A stretch of 64,000 bases of DNA from Mytilus galloprovincialis (taxonomy: Eukaryota; Mollusca; Bivalvia; Mytilida; Mytilidae): assembly GCF_965363235.1 (NCBI RefSeq), contig NC_134840.1, forward strand, positions 310,001-374,000. Direction: 5' to 3'. Under the pieces are notes generated by a model. The model did not search any database. It had not been told where the DNA came from and saw only the letters and a list, made by a program, of their open reading frames with translations. Made by a program: the position numbers and the translations under genes. This document shows positions 1-11,922 of this stretch, in pieces (the stretch's first letter is position 1; the number at the start of each line of letters is the position of its first letter).

Positions 1-1000
1 AAGACTAGACATACTTGTGTTAAACTTTCTGTGCTTATAAAAAATTCTAGCTAAAATACACCAAACGCAAATTCACTTTTAATATACGGAGAGCGAACCC
101 ATATTAAGAATAAGGTACTATATTTTAGATCTTCAAAACAATCTCCGTGAAGATTTTTTTTTCTTTTTTATAATTGCTTCTTAAAAGTGAAATTACAATC
201 AACACAAACAGATTCCACCGTTTAAAATATTAGCGGGAGTTTGACGTTGCAAAGCATACGTAACCAAGCAGAGTAGTCAATGAAATCATTATCGTCCAAT
301 GAAAAAGAAGCATGAAAAAGTACGGGAAAGATGATTATGAAACTATTCACCGGGGCAATAGTCTTTAAAACTATTGACTGGCAAATGGTTCTGTGAAATG
401 AAATAGCACAACTATTTCATTACTTTTTATATAGAAAAAACACACTGAAGTATAATAAAAGTAAATATTAACTAACCTGATCGAGTATAAGACTTCGTGT
501 CGATTGTTTAATCCTCTTCGTGCAATAGTTTTAAACGCTAGACCTTCCTTCTTCCGAACAGATGAAAAAATTAGTAGCAAAAAATATATGATATGGATCT
601 TGAAAACAGATATTTTTATTCTATTAGCAGTAATATGTAGACATCTAGTAGAAATGAAAATCGAAACAGGGATTGCATCAAAGAGACAACAACCCGACCA
701 GTACAAAACAATTCAAGGTCACCAATGGAAGATGCATTTCATTATTGGCATAAGTTATTGATAAATATAACAGAAATTCGTATTCATTCATGTCTCAAAC
801 GAAATAAAGAAGATTAAACAAATACTAAACTCCGAAGAAAAAAAAATAAACGGGGCAAAGTTCATGATCAACTGGCAAAACCAAACGCTCAAAAACATTA
901 ACCAGCACAACGAATGGAAACAACCGTCATATGTTTAAACACAGACATTTAGTTTGGTCTCCTCCCGTTTAAAAAGGCCGTAAAAAGAGTTGCATAGCTA
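1..1000. repeat. Repeat debris, no gene
   Basis: No credible exon. Positions about 455-560 match the conserved end of the minisatellite-bearing Rep-G element (compare 39790-39890 and 42090-42190). Positions about 620-745 are a minus-strand scrap of Rep-H, with the words seen in full at 57110-57250. Positions about 820-1000 are a worn minus-strand scrap of Rep-F. The two overlapping open frames at 371-761 lie across these scraps and share nothing with a known protein. Confidence 0.5.
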
Positions 1001-2439
1001 TCGTGTCCTAAACATGTCAAGTGGAGCACATTAAAATGTTATACCCCCAATTCCTTCCACCGAAGTTAGTGATGGCGTTTTATACCCAGACATTGTTATT
1101 TACATACGGAACACTCGAAAATGTTAGACCAACGTGTATTTTGGTACGTTGTATTGACCTTATTTATGATGTTAACCAACGTTTTCTTGAACTGGTTGTA
1201 AAGCAAAAACTGTAGATTAAAATCGGATACAAAACATGTTATTTATCAATCTCTACTTCAGCGACCAGTGCGCATTCCTCCCGCCTTAGAAAAAGGAGTG
1301 AACTTTAAAAAAAAGGTATTTGGCGTATACATGTAATGACATATATATTGTCGGTGAAATTTATGGCATACATTTTTTGGAGTTTTCTCCTGCTATCAAT
1401 GTCGGTTAAAACATTTTGCATAGCAAGGTGGAACACATGCTAAAATTGTACCAGGAATTTTAATATTTACCAGTATATCTTGGTACAATGTTTTCGAGTG
1501 ATCACTGTTTAAATCACAATGTATTCTTATTAATGCAGAGAGCAATCTCATGAGACTTGTACATGCTGTTAAAAAGGGGGAAAATTTCTAATACAAACAT
1601 ACCAAACTGAATCAGCAGTAAATTAGTAAAAATCTTAAAAAACATGAATGTCAATATTACACAACAAGAAGGAGAACTTATTGTATGTTTCTCTCACCTA
1701 AATATCTAGTTACCATGGAGACAACACGAAATGGTAAGTGCATGTTAAAGGGGTCTGTGATTATTTTATCTTAAGATAATACGTATTACCTGACAGTTTG
1801 TTGTATTTTTGGCCGACATTATGACAAAAAATGAGATTCAACACTTCTCATCAAGATACACCTTGGAACAAAGATCTTCTGAGCTCCATTATTAATAATT
1901 GATCTACTTAAACAATTGAAGAAATCTATCGCCTCTGATATCTCCATTTTGAACTAAAGGGCTAATTCCTACCTGTACATACCACAGTACATAAGTGTCT
2001 CTATGTTTTCAATCTGAAGGAAGCCAACCATTAGTTTTACTTTTCTTATTCATGGTACAACACAACCATGTGCTCCATCTATTCATCAAATATACAATGA
2101 CCATGAATGTTCTTAATCAGCATTAAATACAGAAACTACTCAAGTTATTGTCAGAAACCCATATAGCATTTTTAACAGTTGGTAATATCACACCAGTTAC
2201 AAAATGCGCAAAAGTTTGGAGCATATAAGACGTGTATATCTAGCGGGGTAATTGAGTAACAACATGAAACGTGTTTGAACAAAATCGATGAAAGTAGAAA
2301 TACGCCGGCTATTTCACACCGTCCAAAAGAATTTGTCATCGTTTCTCTCTCTCAGAATAAGGTGTGTAAAAATTTAAAATGTGTGGCTCACTTCCAAAGA
2401 GGAAATCAATATAGTTAAAAAAAAATTTAAACAAATCTT
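1001..2439. other. Spacer with no recognised feature
   Basis: AT-rich sequence without convincing exons, tandem repeats or inverted repeats. A 64-residue open frame at 1021-1215 has no splice context or recognisable similarity and is treated as chance. Confidence 0.5.
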
Positions 2440-3160
2440 TCAAATATCAGTGACGTCATCGAATGCAGCCGTACACTTCAAATGATATCAATACGTTTTC
2501 ATCCTCTAGATCGCCTTTCCATCTTTTAGGAACAGTTAACTTTAAGAAAATATCTCTATTCAATTCCATTCTACATCTGTTTGAAGATTGAAGTCAAAGG
2601 CCACCATTTTCTACATTAGAGAACGCCTGTACCAAGTCAAGAATATGACAGTTGTTATCCATTCGTTTGATGTGTTTGGACTTTTGATTTTGCCTTTTAA
2701 TTTTTGATTTTCCTTTTTGAATTTTCGTCGGAGTGTTTTTACTTTTTTCATACTCTGTACTTAGAAATATTTTTGGAAATTTCTGACGCATGCGCAGTCA
2801 CAAAAAAGGTCAGACATGCACAGAAGTGAAATAGGTCACCTCACTAACCCTCGCCAAAGTACACTACCTTAACTCTAACCCAAACCCTGACCTTGACCCT
2901 AACTCAAACCCTAACCCTAACCCTAACCCTAAGTCAAACCCTAACTCAAACCCTGACCCGAACCAAAACCCTAACCCTGACCCTAACCCAAACCCTAACC
3001 CTGACCCTAACCTAAACCCTGACCCTAACCCAAACACTAACCCTAATTCAAACCCCAAATGTGTTAAAATTGTTGATTTGGAGGCCTTACTTTATCTCGG
3101 AACGGGTAAGTCTAGGAGGGAAACGATTGGATTTTCGTATAAAGTGTTTCCACGAACTTC
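2440..3160 (+). repeat. Rep-E copy 1 with CCCTAA-like tract
   Basis: Dispersed element whose copies share the order: cytosine-rich words near a 'ctctagatcgcctttcc' string, a run near 'gacgcatgcgcagtcac', then a tract of degenerate CCCTAA, CCCTGA and CTCAAAC units at about 2868-3058. Compared with copy 2 at 3310-3770, this copy holds extra sequence at about 2598-2755 that belongs to Rep-F, so it appears to be a nested insertion. The tract makes an artificial Gly/Leu-rich open frame on the minus strand, which is not a gene. Confidence 0.75.
2598..2755 (+). repeat. Rep-F fragment nested in Rep-E
   Basis: Shares the words 'gaatatgacagttgtt' and 'ccattcgtttgatgtgtt' with the Rep-F copies at 25985-26170 and 31480-31725. 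It is absent from the second Rep-E copy, so it most likely inserted after Rep-E did. Confidence 0.65.
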
Positions 3161-3309
3161 TTAAAAAAAAGAGTTTTGGAAGAATGGGGGTCAGGTTATT
3201 GTTTTTGTTACTTTTTATAAGCGATCTTTTCAATAGTTAAACATGATCCTATGCTTCGATCGGCTTGAACATAAAAAATCAGCCCCGTAACAGGTAGTAC
3301 TTTTTGACA

Positions 3310-3770
3310 ATTAACCCCGTTGCGAAGACCGTAAGTCTTTTTTCTGCAGTTTGATAGTTGGGATAATTTCGGGGTTAGGCTTCACTCTCGCACAAACGTT
3401 TCTTCAGAGAGGTCGGAAAGTGCGGCCGTACACTTCAGTGATACCAATAAGTTTTCATCCTCTAGATCGCCTTTCCATCTGTTAGGAACAGTTAACTTTA
3501 TGAAAATATCTCTATTCAAATCCATTCTACATCTGTTTAAAGTCAAAGGCACTTTTCATACTCTGTACTTAGAAATATTTTTGGAAATTCTGACGCATGC
3601 ATAGTCACAAAAAAGGGCAGACATGCGCAGAAGTGAAAAAGGGCACCTCACTAACCCTTGTCAAAGTACACTACCCTAACTCTAACCCTAACCCTAACCC
3701 TAACCCTAACACTAACCAAAACTGTCCACAAGAGACCAAAATGACACAGAAATTAACAAATATAGTTAAC
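3310..3770 (+). repeat. Rep-E copy 2 with short CCCTAA tract
   Basis: Same element as 2440-3160, without the Rep-F insertion. It begins in the 'ggggttaggcttcactctc' region and ends in a short (CCCTAA)n-like tract at about 3675-3715. The two copies lie head to tail less than 1 kb apart, which suggests tandem duplication or repeated insertion at a preferred site. Confidence 0.7.
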
Positions 3771-4446
3771 CGTACGTAATAGTCAGCTATAAAAGGCCCC
3801 GAAATGACAATGTAAAACAATTCAAACATCTGTGTCATTGCTTAAATACAAAATACACAAATTGATCAATAACAATGAAATGACTTTTATTTTACATATA
3901 TATAAATTTATTTTTACATATGATAAGGCAACAAAGATACGTGTTTAACATAATATTTCAACCTTTGGTTTGAACATTTGTTTATTATCATTGTAATCAT
4001 CAGAGGGGATGGTGAAAGGACAAGGATGATATTTAAACAAAATGATGGGCTAATTAAATCATCAATGATCATTCATCTAAATGCAGGATATGTGTCCATG
4101 AGCCTTAGTTTATATTGGAAATAAATGTCAAATATGGAAGATCTAACCGTTTGTAAAAAAGGAAAGCTATTAGTATTGAACCTAGCAATATTTTGTTCCC
4201 TACTTGCTGCAAAATTAATTGAAACTTTAATAAAACAGTAGCATCTTCTTTTTTGAGTAATACTTCATTTGCTAGAACTGATGGCAATATAATTTGTCTA
4301 TTGAACAAAAACGAATTTAAACTTACAATCAAAATACATGTTAACTTTTAAACTCTTTTTAAACAGAAATCAATTCCTCATCAACTATAACATAATTATA
4401 TTCATTCACAAAATAACAATAGCGAACATCATTCTTGGTTTACAAT
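3771..4446. other. 3' flank of the 4.4-7.9 kb gene
   Basis: Lies downstream of the stop codon of the minus-strand gene D and would contain its 3' UTR. A 75-residue minus frame at 4105-4332 has no supporting splice sites. No other feature was recognised. Confidence 0.4.
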
Positions 4447-7400
4447 CTATTTTCTTCGCTTTCTGTTTTCAGTTGTCAAATTTTTTTCAGTATCCTGGCA
4501 GATTGCATTAATTAACTTATAAGGTAAGTAGTTTCCGGCAATGTGGATTCCTATTATCATTTCCTTGACAAGCACATAAGTCAGATATTGGGAAGCCAAT
4601 CTGAAAAGAAAAATTGTATACAAATATTAACACATTTACCTATATACTAAACATTTCATTTTAGCATGTACTAATATATTAACTTCGTGTAATACTTTTT
4701 TCGGGGTTATGCATTTTATCAGCGTGTATACACAATAATAGGCAAGTTACAAGTTTAAAGTTAACTGTTTTTGTTTATTAAGTTTAAAAAGTAGCTTGAG
4801 AACTCGTGTAACTCAATAAGTCCATTACTGTTTTGGTTTATGCATCTCATGTTGTTAAACGGAAACTTTTATTCAGTAAATTGTTAGATAAATCTGATTT
4901 CTACTATTAAGTCTTATATTGAGGGACAGTTTTCATGTTGTTTACCGTATTTTGTGTTTTTCTCATAATCACTCTTAAGGTTAAACATAGTTTTGCAATA
5001 AAACGCATATCACAAGGAATGGTCATGTGTTGTCATGAGAAGTTCTCAAGAACAAGAATGATGTATGTATTTCCTTAAGGTATTAAATAAGTATCCTGTA
5101 GGCCATTTCATATGCCAAATTGCCAAACATAAAAAAAAAAACACTATAGTGGTACAACCAGTTAAAAGACAGTTTTCTTTATTATCAATTTTGAATATTA
5201 CTTAAGGTATTTACCTGTACACTTTAAATGTTTGATTCAATTGTTTGTTGTCCATTCTAAAAATCGTTGCATGTCCTGGATTAGTGTATGGATGTCTGAA
5301 AACTCAAAATTGAAAACAAGCATGATATATGATGCTACTGTTGCCGATTTTAGGTCGGAAATGATTGTTGTTTAAAATATATTATTTTTACAATAATCTT
5401 AAGATGAAACCCATAAGATAAATTGCATTTTGTTTTCTGTATAACTTGAACAAGCCTCTAATTGGTTTCAGATCTAAAATCAGTATTCTAATTATTTGTT
5501 GTGTTCTATCACGAAATGAGCAATACTATATGATATGTAATTTGAAGACTTGATAGTTATTACTTCGATTTTCATGATTGGATCTGAAAAGAAATAGATA
5601 ATGAAAAAGACACGCAATGACAAATATATACTGAATACTTTATAAACTTTGTTTTTTTATGTGAAAAGTATCTATCATGAAATGTACAATTCTAAATGGT
5701 ATGTAATTCGGAAGACACAATTTGATTTAAGGCTCTTCGTGAAATATATTAAACAAATGATCAAAAACATAATGAGACGCAAGGAATAAGAACGGAGAAC
5801 CATCAGAGCGTAAATATTTAGATTGTTGTGTTACAACTAAATAAAAGAATCAGTATATCAATTCTTAGAAATATATATTTTAAATCTAATTATTCTATCA
5901 ATAAACTCACTTTGGATCCCGTCCTGTATTACACAGCAGATCATTGAACAAATTATCATGTACATACTCCATGGCCTAGATATTAAAAAAAAAGAACAGC
6001 CATTAATGAACAATGAGGACACCATTTTAAAATGACATTTAGTTACGTATCCTTATGATTTGAGTTAAACATATCTTTGAAATAAGACTGGAAAAAAAAT
6101 GTTGTTTAAAAAAAGATTAAAAGTGACATGTGTACAACAACAGTTAATCACAATGCATAGTTAGGTGGTGATGCAGTAACAAAGTTCCAGCATGATGTTC
6201 CGTTTATATGTTATTTTACTTTCGTTGTGTAATTTTGTAAATCTCTGAATATTTTTCATAAAAGTTCACATGACACATGTGACCGATTGTTTGTGTGATT
6301 CCATATTTGGTATGGAAATTAAAAAAAAAATAACACCAGTCACAACATATAACTTTACGAACCCTCTGCTTGATCACATTCATTCCAAAGCCGACCGTCA
6401 CTCTCTCCCGCTGGTAAATGTTCAGGGGATTGGTTATAAAATCATGATGTCTAGCATGGTTTTCACGTTCACTGGAAGACAAATTTAAACAAACGATCGC
6501 ATATCAATTGAAATAGACCGAAATTGTTCTTGTTGTGTTGTTCGTTCAATATGAAATACTAACTCGAACATTATAAGAATGTTTTATATCAACGAAAATC
6601 GTATTGACAGGTCCGCTTACATTCTGATTGAAAGAATGAAATAATGGACAGACGAAAACATGCAACAGCGAATGCAGATTAATGAATAACCGCCTCGACA
6701 TGTTGTCGAGGGGATACATACTTGGTAGTATCTTTCTTTTGTATCAAATGGTGACATATAGATTCTTACTCTGCAACAAGTGTATTACGATATTTCTCCA
6801 CTCGAGACAGTTAAATTTTATTATTTAAAGCGCGAGGCTTGCCGAGCCCTTTAAATAATAAAATTTAACTGTCGAGAGTGGAGAAATATCGTAATACACG
6901 AGTTATAGTGTCGGAATCTGTTTCTCTGATGCTTTTTATCGTTCTTTTTCAAAGATTTTCAGAAAATTGTGCTCTTTATATGCGACGTCATCAGGCAAGG
7001 TCGCCTTTTTTCATGACGTCACAATAGGAAAATTGAGAAGAAAACAAAACATTTTGACGTCATAATCAAATTTTGACTAATCATTTGCCGAGAACAGATT
7101 TTTCACTAGTGAGGAGAAATATTTTTCTCACACCGGTCAGGAAATGTGAAAATAGCACAAAAATTAGAGAAAATATTTATTCAACTCTGTTAATGGTGTC
7201 GACCACCACAAAAAAAAAAAAACATTTCTGTACAGCCAATTTTTTTCAATTGATGGGACCAATTTTGTTTGTCTTGAGCAATTTTTTTTTTTTTATAAAA
7301 TATTTTAAGGAAAAAAATCGTTAAATAAAGATACGTTACCATGAAATGTCTTGGCAGTTAATTATTTCATAAAGTTGTTCTTTACAAGTCAGGTACTGAA

Positions 7401-7889
7401 ACAAAAGAAAATCAATCAGGTATATTGGAAACAGAAGAATAAGAATGAATCAATGAATTTACATTCGCAATATTATTAACATTTTCAATATATAAGAGCA
7501 TACATTACATTGCACAGGTTATGCATCCAATAACAGAACATTAAGAGGAATGTTTGCCTCTCCAACTGATAATTAAAAGACAGTAGACAACATTTTCTTT
7601 GCTCATATTAAGATAAATAATATGATCTGTTAGACATTTTTAATTGAAATTCTCAATAATTATGTTATTATTATCAAGGCTTGATGTTCTAAACTGTATA
7701 AATAGATTTAAAGAATATCCGTGTTTCTCTCAGATATACACAAACAATACATACGTGAAGCCTACAAGTTTCCAATGAAATTTTACTTTCATCGTTATCA
7801 TCTGTATAGTCTTCTTCATAACTTTCATTTTGTTCATCAGGACCTATTATCTGAGTTTGTGCCATCTCTTGAATATTATCTAAATTCAT
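4447..7889 (-). CDS. Gene D: spliced gene with faint HECT N-lobe likeness
   Basis: Six exons join in phase on the minus strand: 7889-7755 (starts MNLDNIQEMAQ, then Asp/Glu-rich), 7395-7340, 6471 to about 6376, 5975-5911, 5295-5215 and 4600-4447, ending TAG. Acceptors end in AG and most donors are good (GTATGT, GTAACG, GTGAGT, GTAAAT). The donor of the third exon is weak (GTTATA or GTTCGT), so its end is uncertain. The last three exons read ...GRDPK, HPYTNPGHATIFRMD... and ...LASQYLTYVLVKEMIIG..., finishing in a basic tail TENRKRRK. The stretch RERVTVGFG, then LFNDLL, then VYRLASQYLTYVLVKE recalls the start of the HECT ubiquitin-ligase N-lobe, a family expanded in bivalves, but no C-lobe or catalytic cysteine follows. 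It may be a truncated HECT relative or an unrelated lineage-specific gene. The true 5' end may lie further right. The exon chain is well supported; the family is a guess. Confidence 0.55.
6780..6899. repeat. Near-perfect foldback element in gene D intron
   Basis: Two arms of about 50 bp (6780-6830 and 6849-6899) are almost exact reverse complements, starting 'gtgtattacgatatttctcc', around a GC-rich loop of about 18 bp at 6831-6848. The low mismatch count implies a young foldback MITE or an end-to-end dimer of a shorter element. It lies between the second and third exons of gene D and should form a strong hairpin in the pre-mRNA. Confidence 0.8.
6900..7330. repeat. Probable repeat flank with three ACGTCA motifs
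   Basis: Contains the CRE-like core TGACGTCA or a close variant at about 6984, 7013 and 7054, beside the foldback element. The block reads like part of the same mobile unit rather than a promoter, because it lies within an intron of gene D. The open frame at 7073-7324 is low complexity. Confidence 0.35.
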
Positions 7890-8299
7890 TCATATTAACA
7901 TTATTTCAACTTATTCTTTAAAGTATATGTATGACATATTATAGCCGTGACAACACAATTTGTAACACATCACAGGTCTAAACACTATAAAAAGCAATAC
8001 ATTTACGAACCTCGTTGTAGACGCATGAACATGTCAAGTTTCGTGGAACGTCGAGACTGATTTTGTTAAAATATATGTACAAAACAATTTCAATAAATGT
8101 CAAATAGGGTCGAAAAATACCCAAAGGGACTGTCAACGTGGTTATTTTTGGCCTAGGTATGATGGTCTTATCAGTTTGAAAATTAATTTGATAATTGATG
8201 CGGTTCTTCGGATTCACATTAGCGTTGCAATACAAAAAGTGATATATTACATATTAAGTGAAACGCATTTTAAGCCGATATTAAACTTCGTGTGTAACA

Positions 8300-9250
8300 T
8301 ATGCAAAATATGTGTGTATATGTGAAGGTGATATAATTTCCCTCCGGACAATAAATACACGAGGAAGTAATGCAAAATAACCTGATCTGTTTACAGTGTA
8401 TGACAAACCTCAACAAACTTTATTGATAAGATCCCTCTTTTATCTTCAAATAATCGTCCAAGACGCCAATAGGGTTACGTGTAATAAAAGTATGGCACCA
8501 TTTAACTGAATTACTTACCACAGTTGTCCATAATTTAAATGAACGATTTGTTATAAAAATAATCGTTTGAGATGCAACTTGGCTTATGTTGGATAAATAA
8601 AACAAGTAATGTATACTGTCCTTTTCGCAGTGTATGATAACATTCAATTGACTTATGGTTACCAAGTCTCCCCTAATATAAATTGCGATAAAAATATATC
8701 AATTGACTGAACTTCTTACAGTGTACGACAAACATATTCATAATACTTTTATGCATTTATAAAAAGAAAGGCGTATTCAGTTTTACCCAAAGCTGTGATT
8801 GTATAGCGATCAATGTACACTTTAACTGATATTTATGTACACTAACGCTTCAGTCTGATTCCTTTTTTGATGTGCTGATTATCGTGCAGAAGCACAAGGC
8901 GTCCCGAAAATGCAGGTCAACCACCTTTTTCGGCATGAAAATGTCCTGTCGGACGAAAAATACACGATTAAGTAATGCAACATAACAACATAAACGTATG
9001 TAATCAAAGTGTATGACAAACCTCAACAAACTTTATTGGCACAGAGTCCTCTTTTCTATATAAACAATCGTTGGAGACGTTAATTCGGTTATGTATAATA
9101 AGAAATGTGTAGTAGTTAAGAAATAAGAAACGCAATGTGAAATGTCCTTTTCGTGCGGTATGACAACATTCAACTGACTTACGGTTACCAAGTCTCCCCT
9201 AATATAAATGACAATAATATATATAATACAATGCTTCGCTGAGCGCACTT
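8300..9250. repeat. Tandem duplication, two units of about 0.6-kb spacing
   Basis: The unit near 8341-8690 recurs at 8935-9230. Both carry 'gtatgacaaacctcaacaaa' followed by 'ctttattg', then a variable stretch, then 'ggttaccaagtctcccctaa'. On the minus strand the last part reads RGDLVTVSQLNVVIP or RGDLVTISQLNVIIH in both copies, but no usable exon boundaries hold in both. It is more likely a duplicated non-coding or mobile segment than two genes. Confidence 0.6.
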
Positions 9251-9700
9251 GATACGACCTCAGTGGTCAAAACCCTGAACAGTAGGGGCAAATTTGAACA
9301 TAATATTCAATCTTGATACTATCTGAATTTGGAGTGTGATCACATGTTTGCTATTATATTTTAAAGATTTCTGACAAAAATTAAATGTGGTCAAAGATTT
9401 AACAAACTTAATGCGCAATACTGTGCAATTGAAAATACCTCTTCTTGAAACTTTTCATAAATTTGATCTTTGAAAAAATGTTGAAAAAAATATGAACCGT
9501 TTAAACAATATTGGACCCTAACCCACCCCTATCCCCAACTCTTTTAAATCCATCTTAAAAGTATAAGATAAAAAAATTACATCATAGTCATGGCTAAAAT
9601 TAGAAAACCTTGTTCAGCAAAATTTGATAGTGATATCTAAAAAATAAATTCCTTCATCAAACCAAGCCCATTTCAGGTGGCTTGGTCTTATTCAAAGTTT
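9245..9700 (+). repeat. Worn Rep-J fragment
   Basis: Positions about 9248-9350 resemble the reverse complement of the right end of the intact Rep-J element (45550-45692): a 'tacgacc' start, a cytosine-poor spacer, then 'gaatttgga-tgtgat'. Positions 9580-9660 share 'catagtcatggctaaaa' with the Rep-J fragment at 16440-16530. Confidence 0.45.
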
Positions 9701-10240
9701 CTGTCAGAAGTGCCATTTTTGTTTAATCTTTACAGACAGTGAATCAAATTGGTCGAAAAAACGGATGGTCCCGGACCATATAAGCACAAAATATTACCTT
9801 TAAACCGGTATGTTAAAGGGACCATTTTCAATGAAATGATAGTAAAAATTGAGGTGTTCAAATATTTTTATCGGAAAATGAAAAAAAACTGTCTATGACA
9901 CTTGGTCCAAAACTGTAATATGAAAATTGAAATATAGCGCGGGTAGGTTAATGCGGTTTCAAATAATTTTTTACAATTTTTGGTGATTGCATCGAAATCT
10001 CATCTATTACGTCATTTTCGAAACTATACGAATTTTGATTGGCTAAATCGGACGTTGGGAGAATTTGCTATAGAGTGGTGATTTTTTGGCTTCACCGAGG
10101 TCAAAGATTTATCAACTTGTTGTTTTTCGACAACGGCATTGCGACATTAACAATGTCTTCATACATGATCATTGTTCCCTTGAACACTTACAGTTTTAAG
10201 TAAGAAAATCGCCAAAAACTAAGATTCATCAACGTCAATG
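9701..10240. other. Possible upstream region of the 10.2-kb transcript
   Basis: No repeat was recognised. An inverted CCAAT-type word (gattggctaaat) lies at about 10037. If the short gene that follows is real, its promoter would be here. This is inference only. Confidence 0.2.
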
Positions 10241-11922
10241 TTTAGCTTGTCACGTCAGTCATTATTATCAGCTGTTGAGCACCTTGTCACAGAAGTCGGC
10301 ACATGGAAATCACAATGGAAAGGTGGATTTAGCATACATTTTGAGGTAAATACGTTGTAAATTGTAACTCTTTATCACCGGTACCCATTTCTTCTTATTG
10401 AATTTGTTGAAGTGAATCAAAACATTTATAATTCGTCATTTATTTGGATAACCGACGACGAAAACCGTTGACCTATGAATCAATCAACGAATCAATAAAG
10501 TTAGCTAAATGGAAACAATGCTCGGAGAAAGATTGTTTTAATATTAGTTTTATTAGACTTGATTTTTCCCAAGCTAACTGTTACATAATAATTACAACCC
10601 CCCCCCCCCCCCCCTTAATTCCCCCTTGGTTTAGTGTATACATGTAATAAATTAAAACTATTCATTTTTACTTTGGTAGTAAATTAAGGGGTGCACCCCC
10701 TATATTATCATACCCAGTCTACCTATCCTTAAGCTTAGTCATTTTTTGTTTATACTTTTATACACCACCTACGCAAATGAACAGTGTTGGTGTTTTTACA
10801 TTTTAAACAGCGAATGACATTGTTTCAATTCAGAATTATTTTTTTTCATTGTGATTTAAGCATAAATTTTATTAAAATAAAACATGGATTTGTTTCACAA
10901 AGAGTATTTATATATCCATTGTCATTTCTAAGTTTATAAAAAATACCAGAATTTATAAATGCATGTTCAAACAAATAAAATGTACTATTATTAAAGTTAT
11001 ATTTCAGTTATCAGGCTACTGAGATTTTACAAAATGAGAGAATTTTTCATCTCAGTTAATATATTATCCAATTTAATTTTTAGTAATAGACATGAACATT
11101 TTAAATTGATCACCACTTTCATTCAATTGACATAAAGACTATTGATTACTTGTAGGATTTGCTAATCCAAATAAGTGACTTTAAAAGGTGTCAATCTACA
11201 TTGATGTAAATATTTCAATATCATACAGATTAAATACCTAACAGTTTTTTTTAAGTATCTCCTTTATTGCCTATTTCCTACATGTTTAACAAAAAACTTT
11301 TGGTGTGTTTATTGCTTTAAAGTTTTGACTATGCAATTTTATATTTGTCTTTTGCAGAATTTGTATTCACTGGTTTTTTTTACTGCTTCCAAGTGAGTTG
11401 ACATGTAGGAAGTCTGCATTTTGATGTAAGCATTCAAATATTATATTATTGTTACTGACACTTTAATATTTTTTAGTCACATGAAGTGATATGAAAGCTA
11501 TTTTAAGATTAATTGCTTATGAGTTTAGATTACTCTGTCTATCATATTTATGTGTTAAGAAAGTAAACAAGCATGGCAATTATTTTATTACAAACATGTA
11601 AGTTTACTATTAGTTTTACCAACCACTGCTGATACTAAGGGCTATAGCTATTAAGCTTACTAAAATTTGATTATATTGAAGTTCTCTTTTTGTATCAGAA
11701 TAAGAATATAAATAAGATAATTGTTATGTTCAAAATATTAATAACAGGGCACATTAAGAGCATATTATTATATAAATCAAGTTCAATGATTGAAGTAATA
11801 GATATTATGCATATATATAGCAATGGGGCTTATAAATTAATTATATTGTGTATAATAATATCATTTTTTTTGCAGGATTTTAAGATGAATGAGAAACAAT
11901 GGCTACTTCCAATACAATAGCA
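10241..11922 (+). CDS. Possible short spliced gene or lncRNA
   Basis: Exon 1 (10241-10348) opens with ATG and reads MFSLSRQSLLSAVEHLVTEV then GTWKSQWKGGFSIHFE, and ends at a consensus GTAAAT donor in phase 0. Two acceptors downstream could follow. The one at about 11877 (tttttttgcag) gives DFKMNEKQWLLPIQ and a stop, for a protein of about 50 residues. The one at about 11359 (cttttgcag) leads into a 36-nt exon with a GTGAGT donor. The N-terminal peptide looks coding and has an amphipathic helix character, but I do not recognise the family. The rest of the transcript is too AT-rich to be convincing, so a lncRNA with a small ORF is equally possible. Confidence 0.3.

Noticed and set aside
2864-3058. 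A 64-residue Gly/Leu-rich minus-strand frame
   Set aside because: It is the translation of the degenerate CCCTAA-like tract in Rep-E; the periodicity is that of the DNA repeat.
6980-7070. A cluster of CRE-like TGACGTCA motifs as a promoter
   Set aside because: It lies in an intron of gene D beside a foldback element and no transcript start or first exon is visible nearby.
8500-8545. A possible first exon on the minus strand (MDNC, then a GTAAGT donor)
   Set aside because: Only four codons and no acceptor or following exon could be matched in phase.
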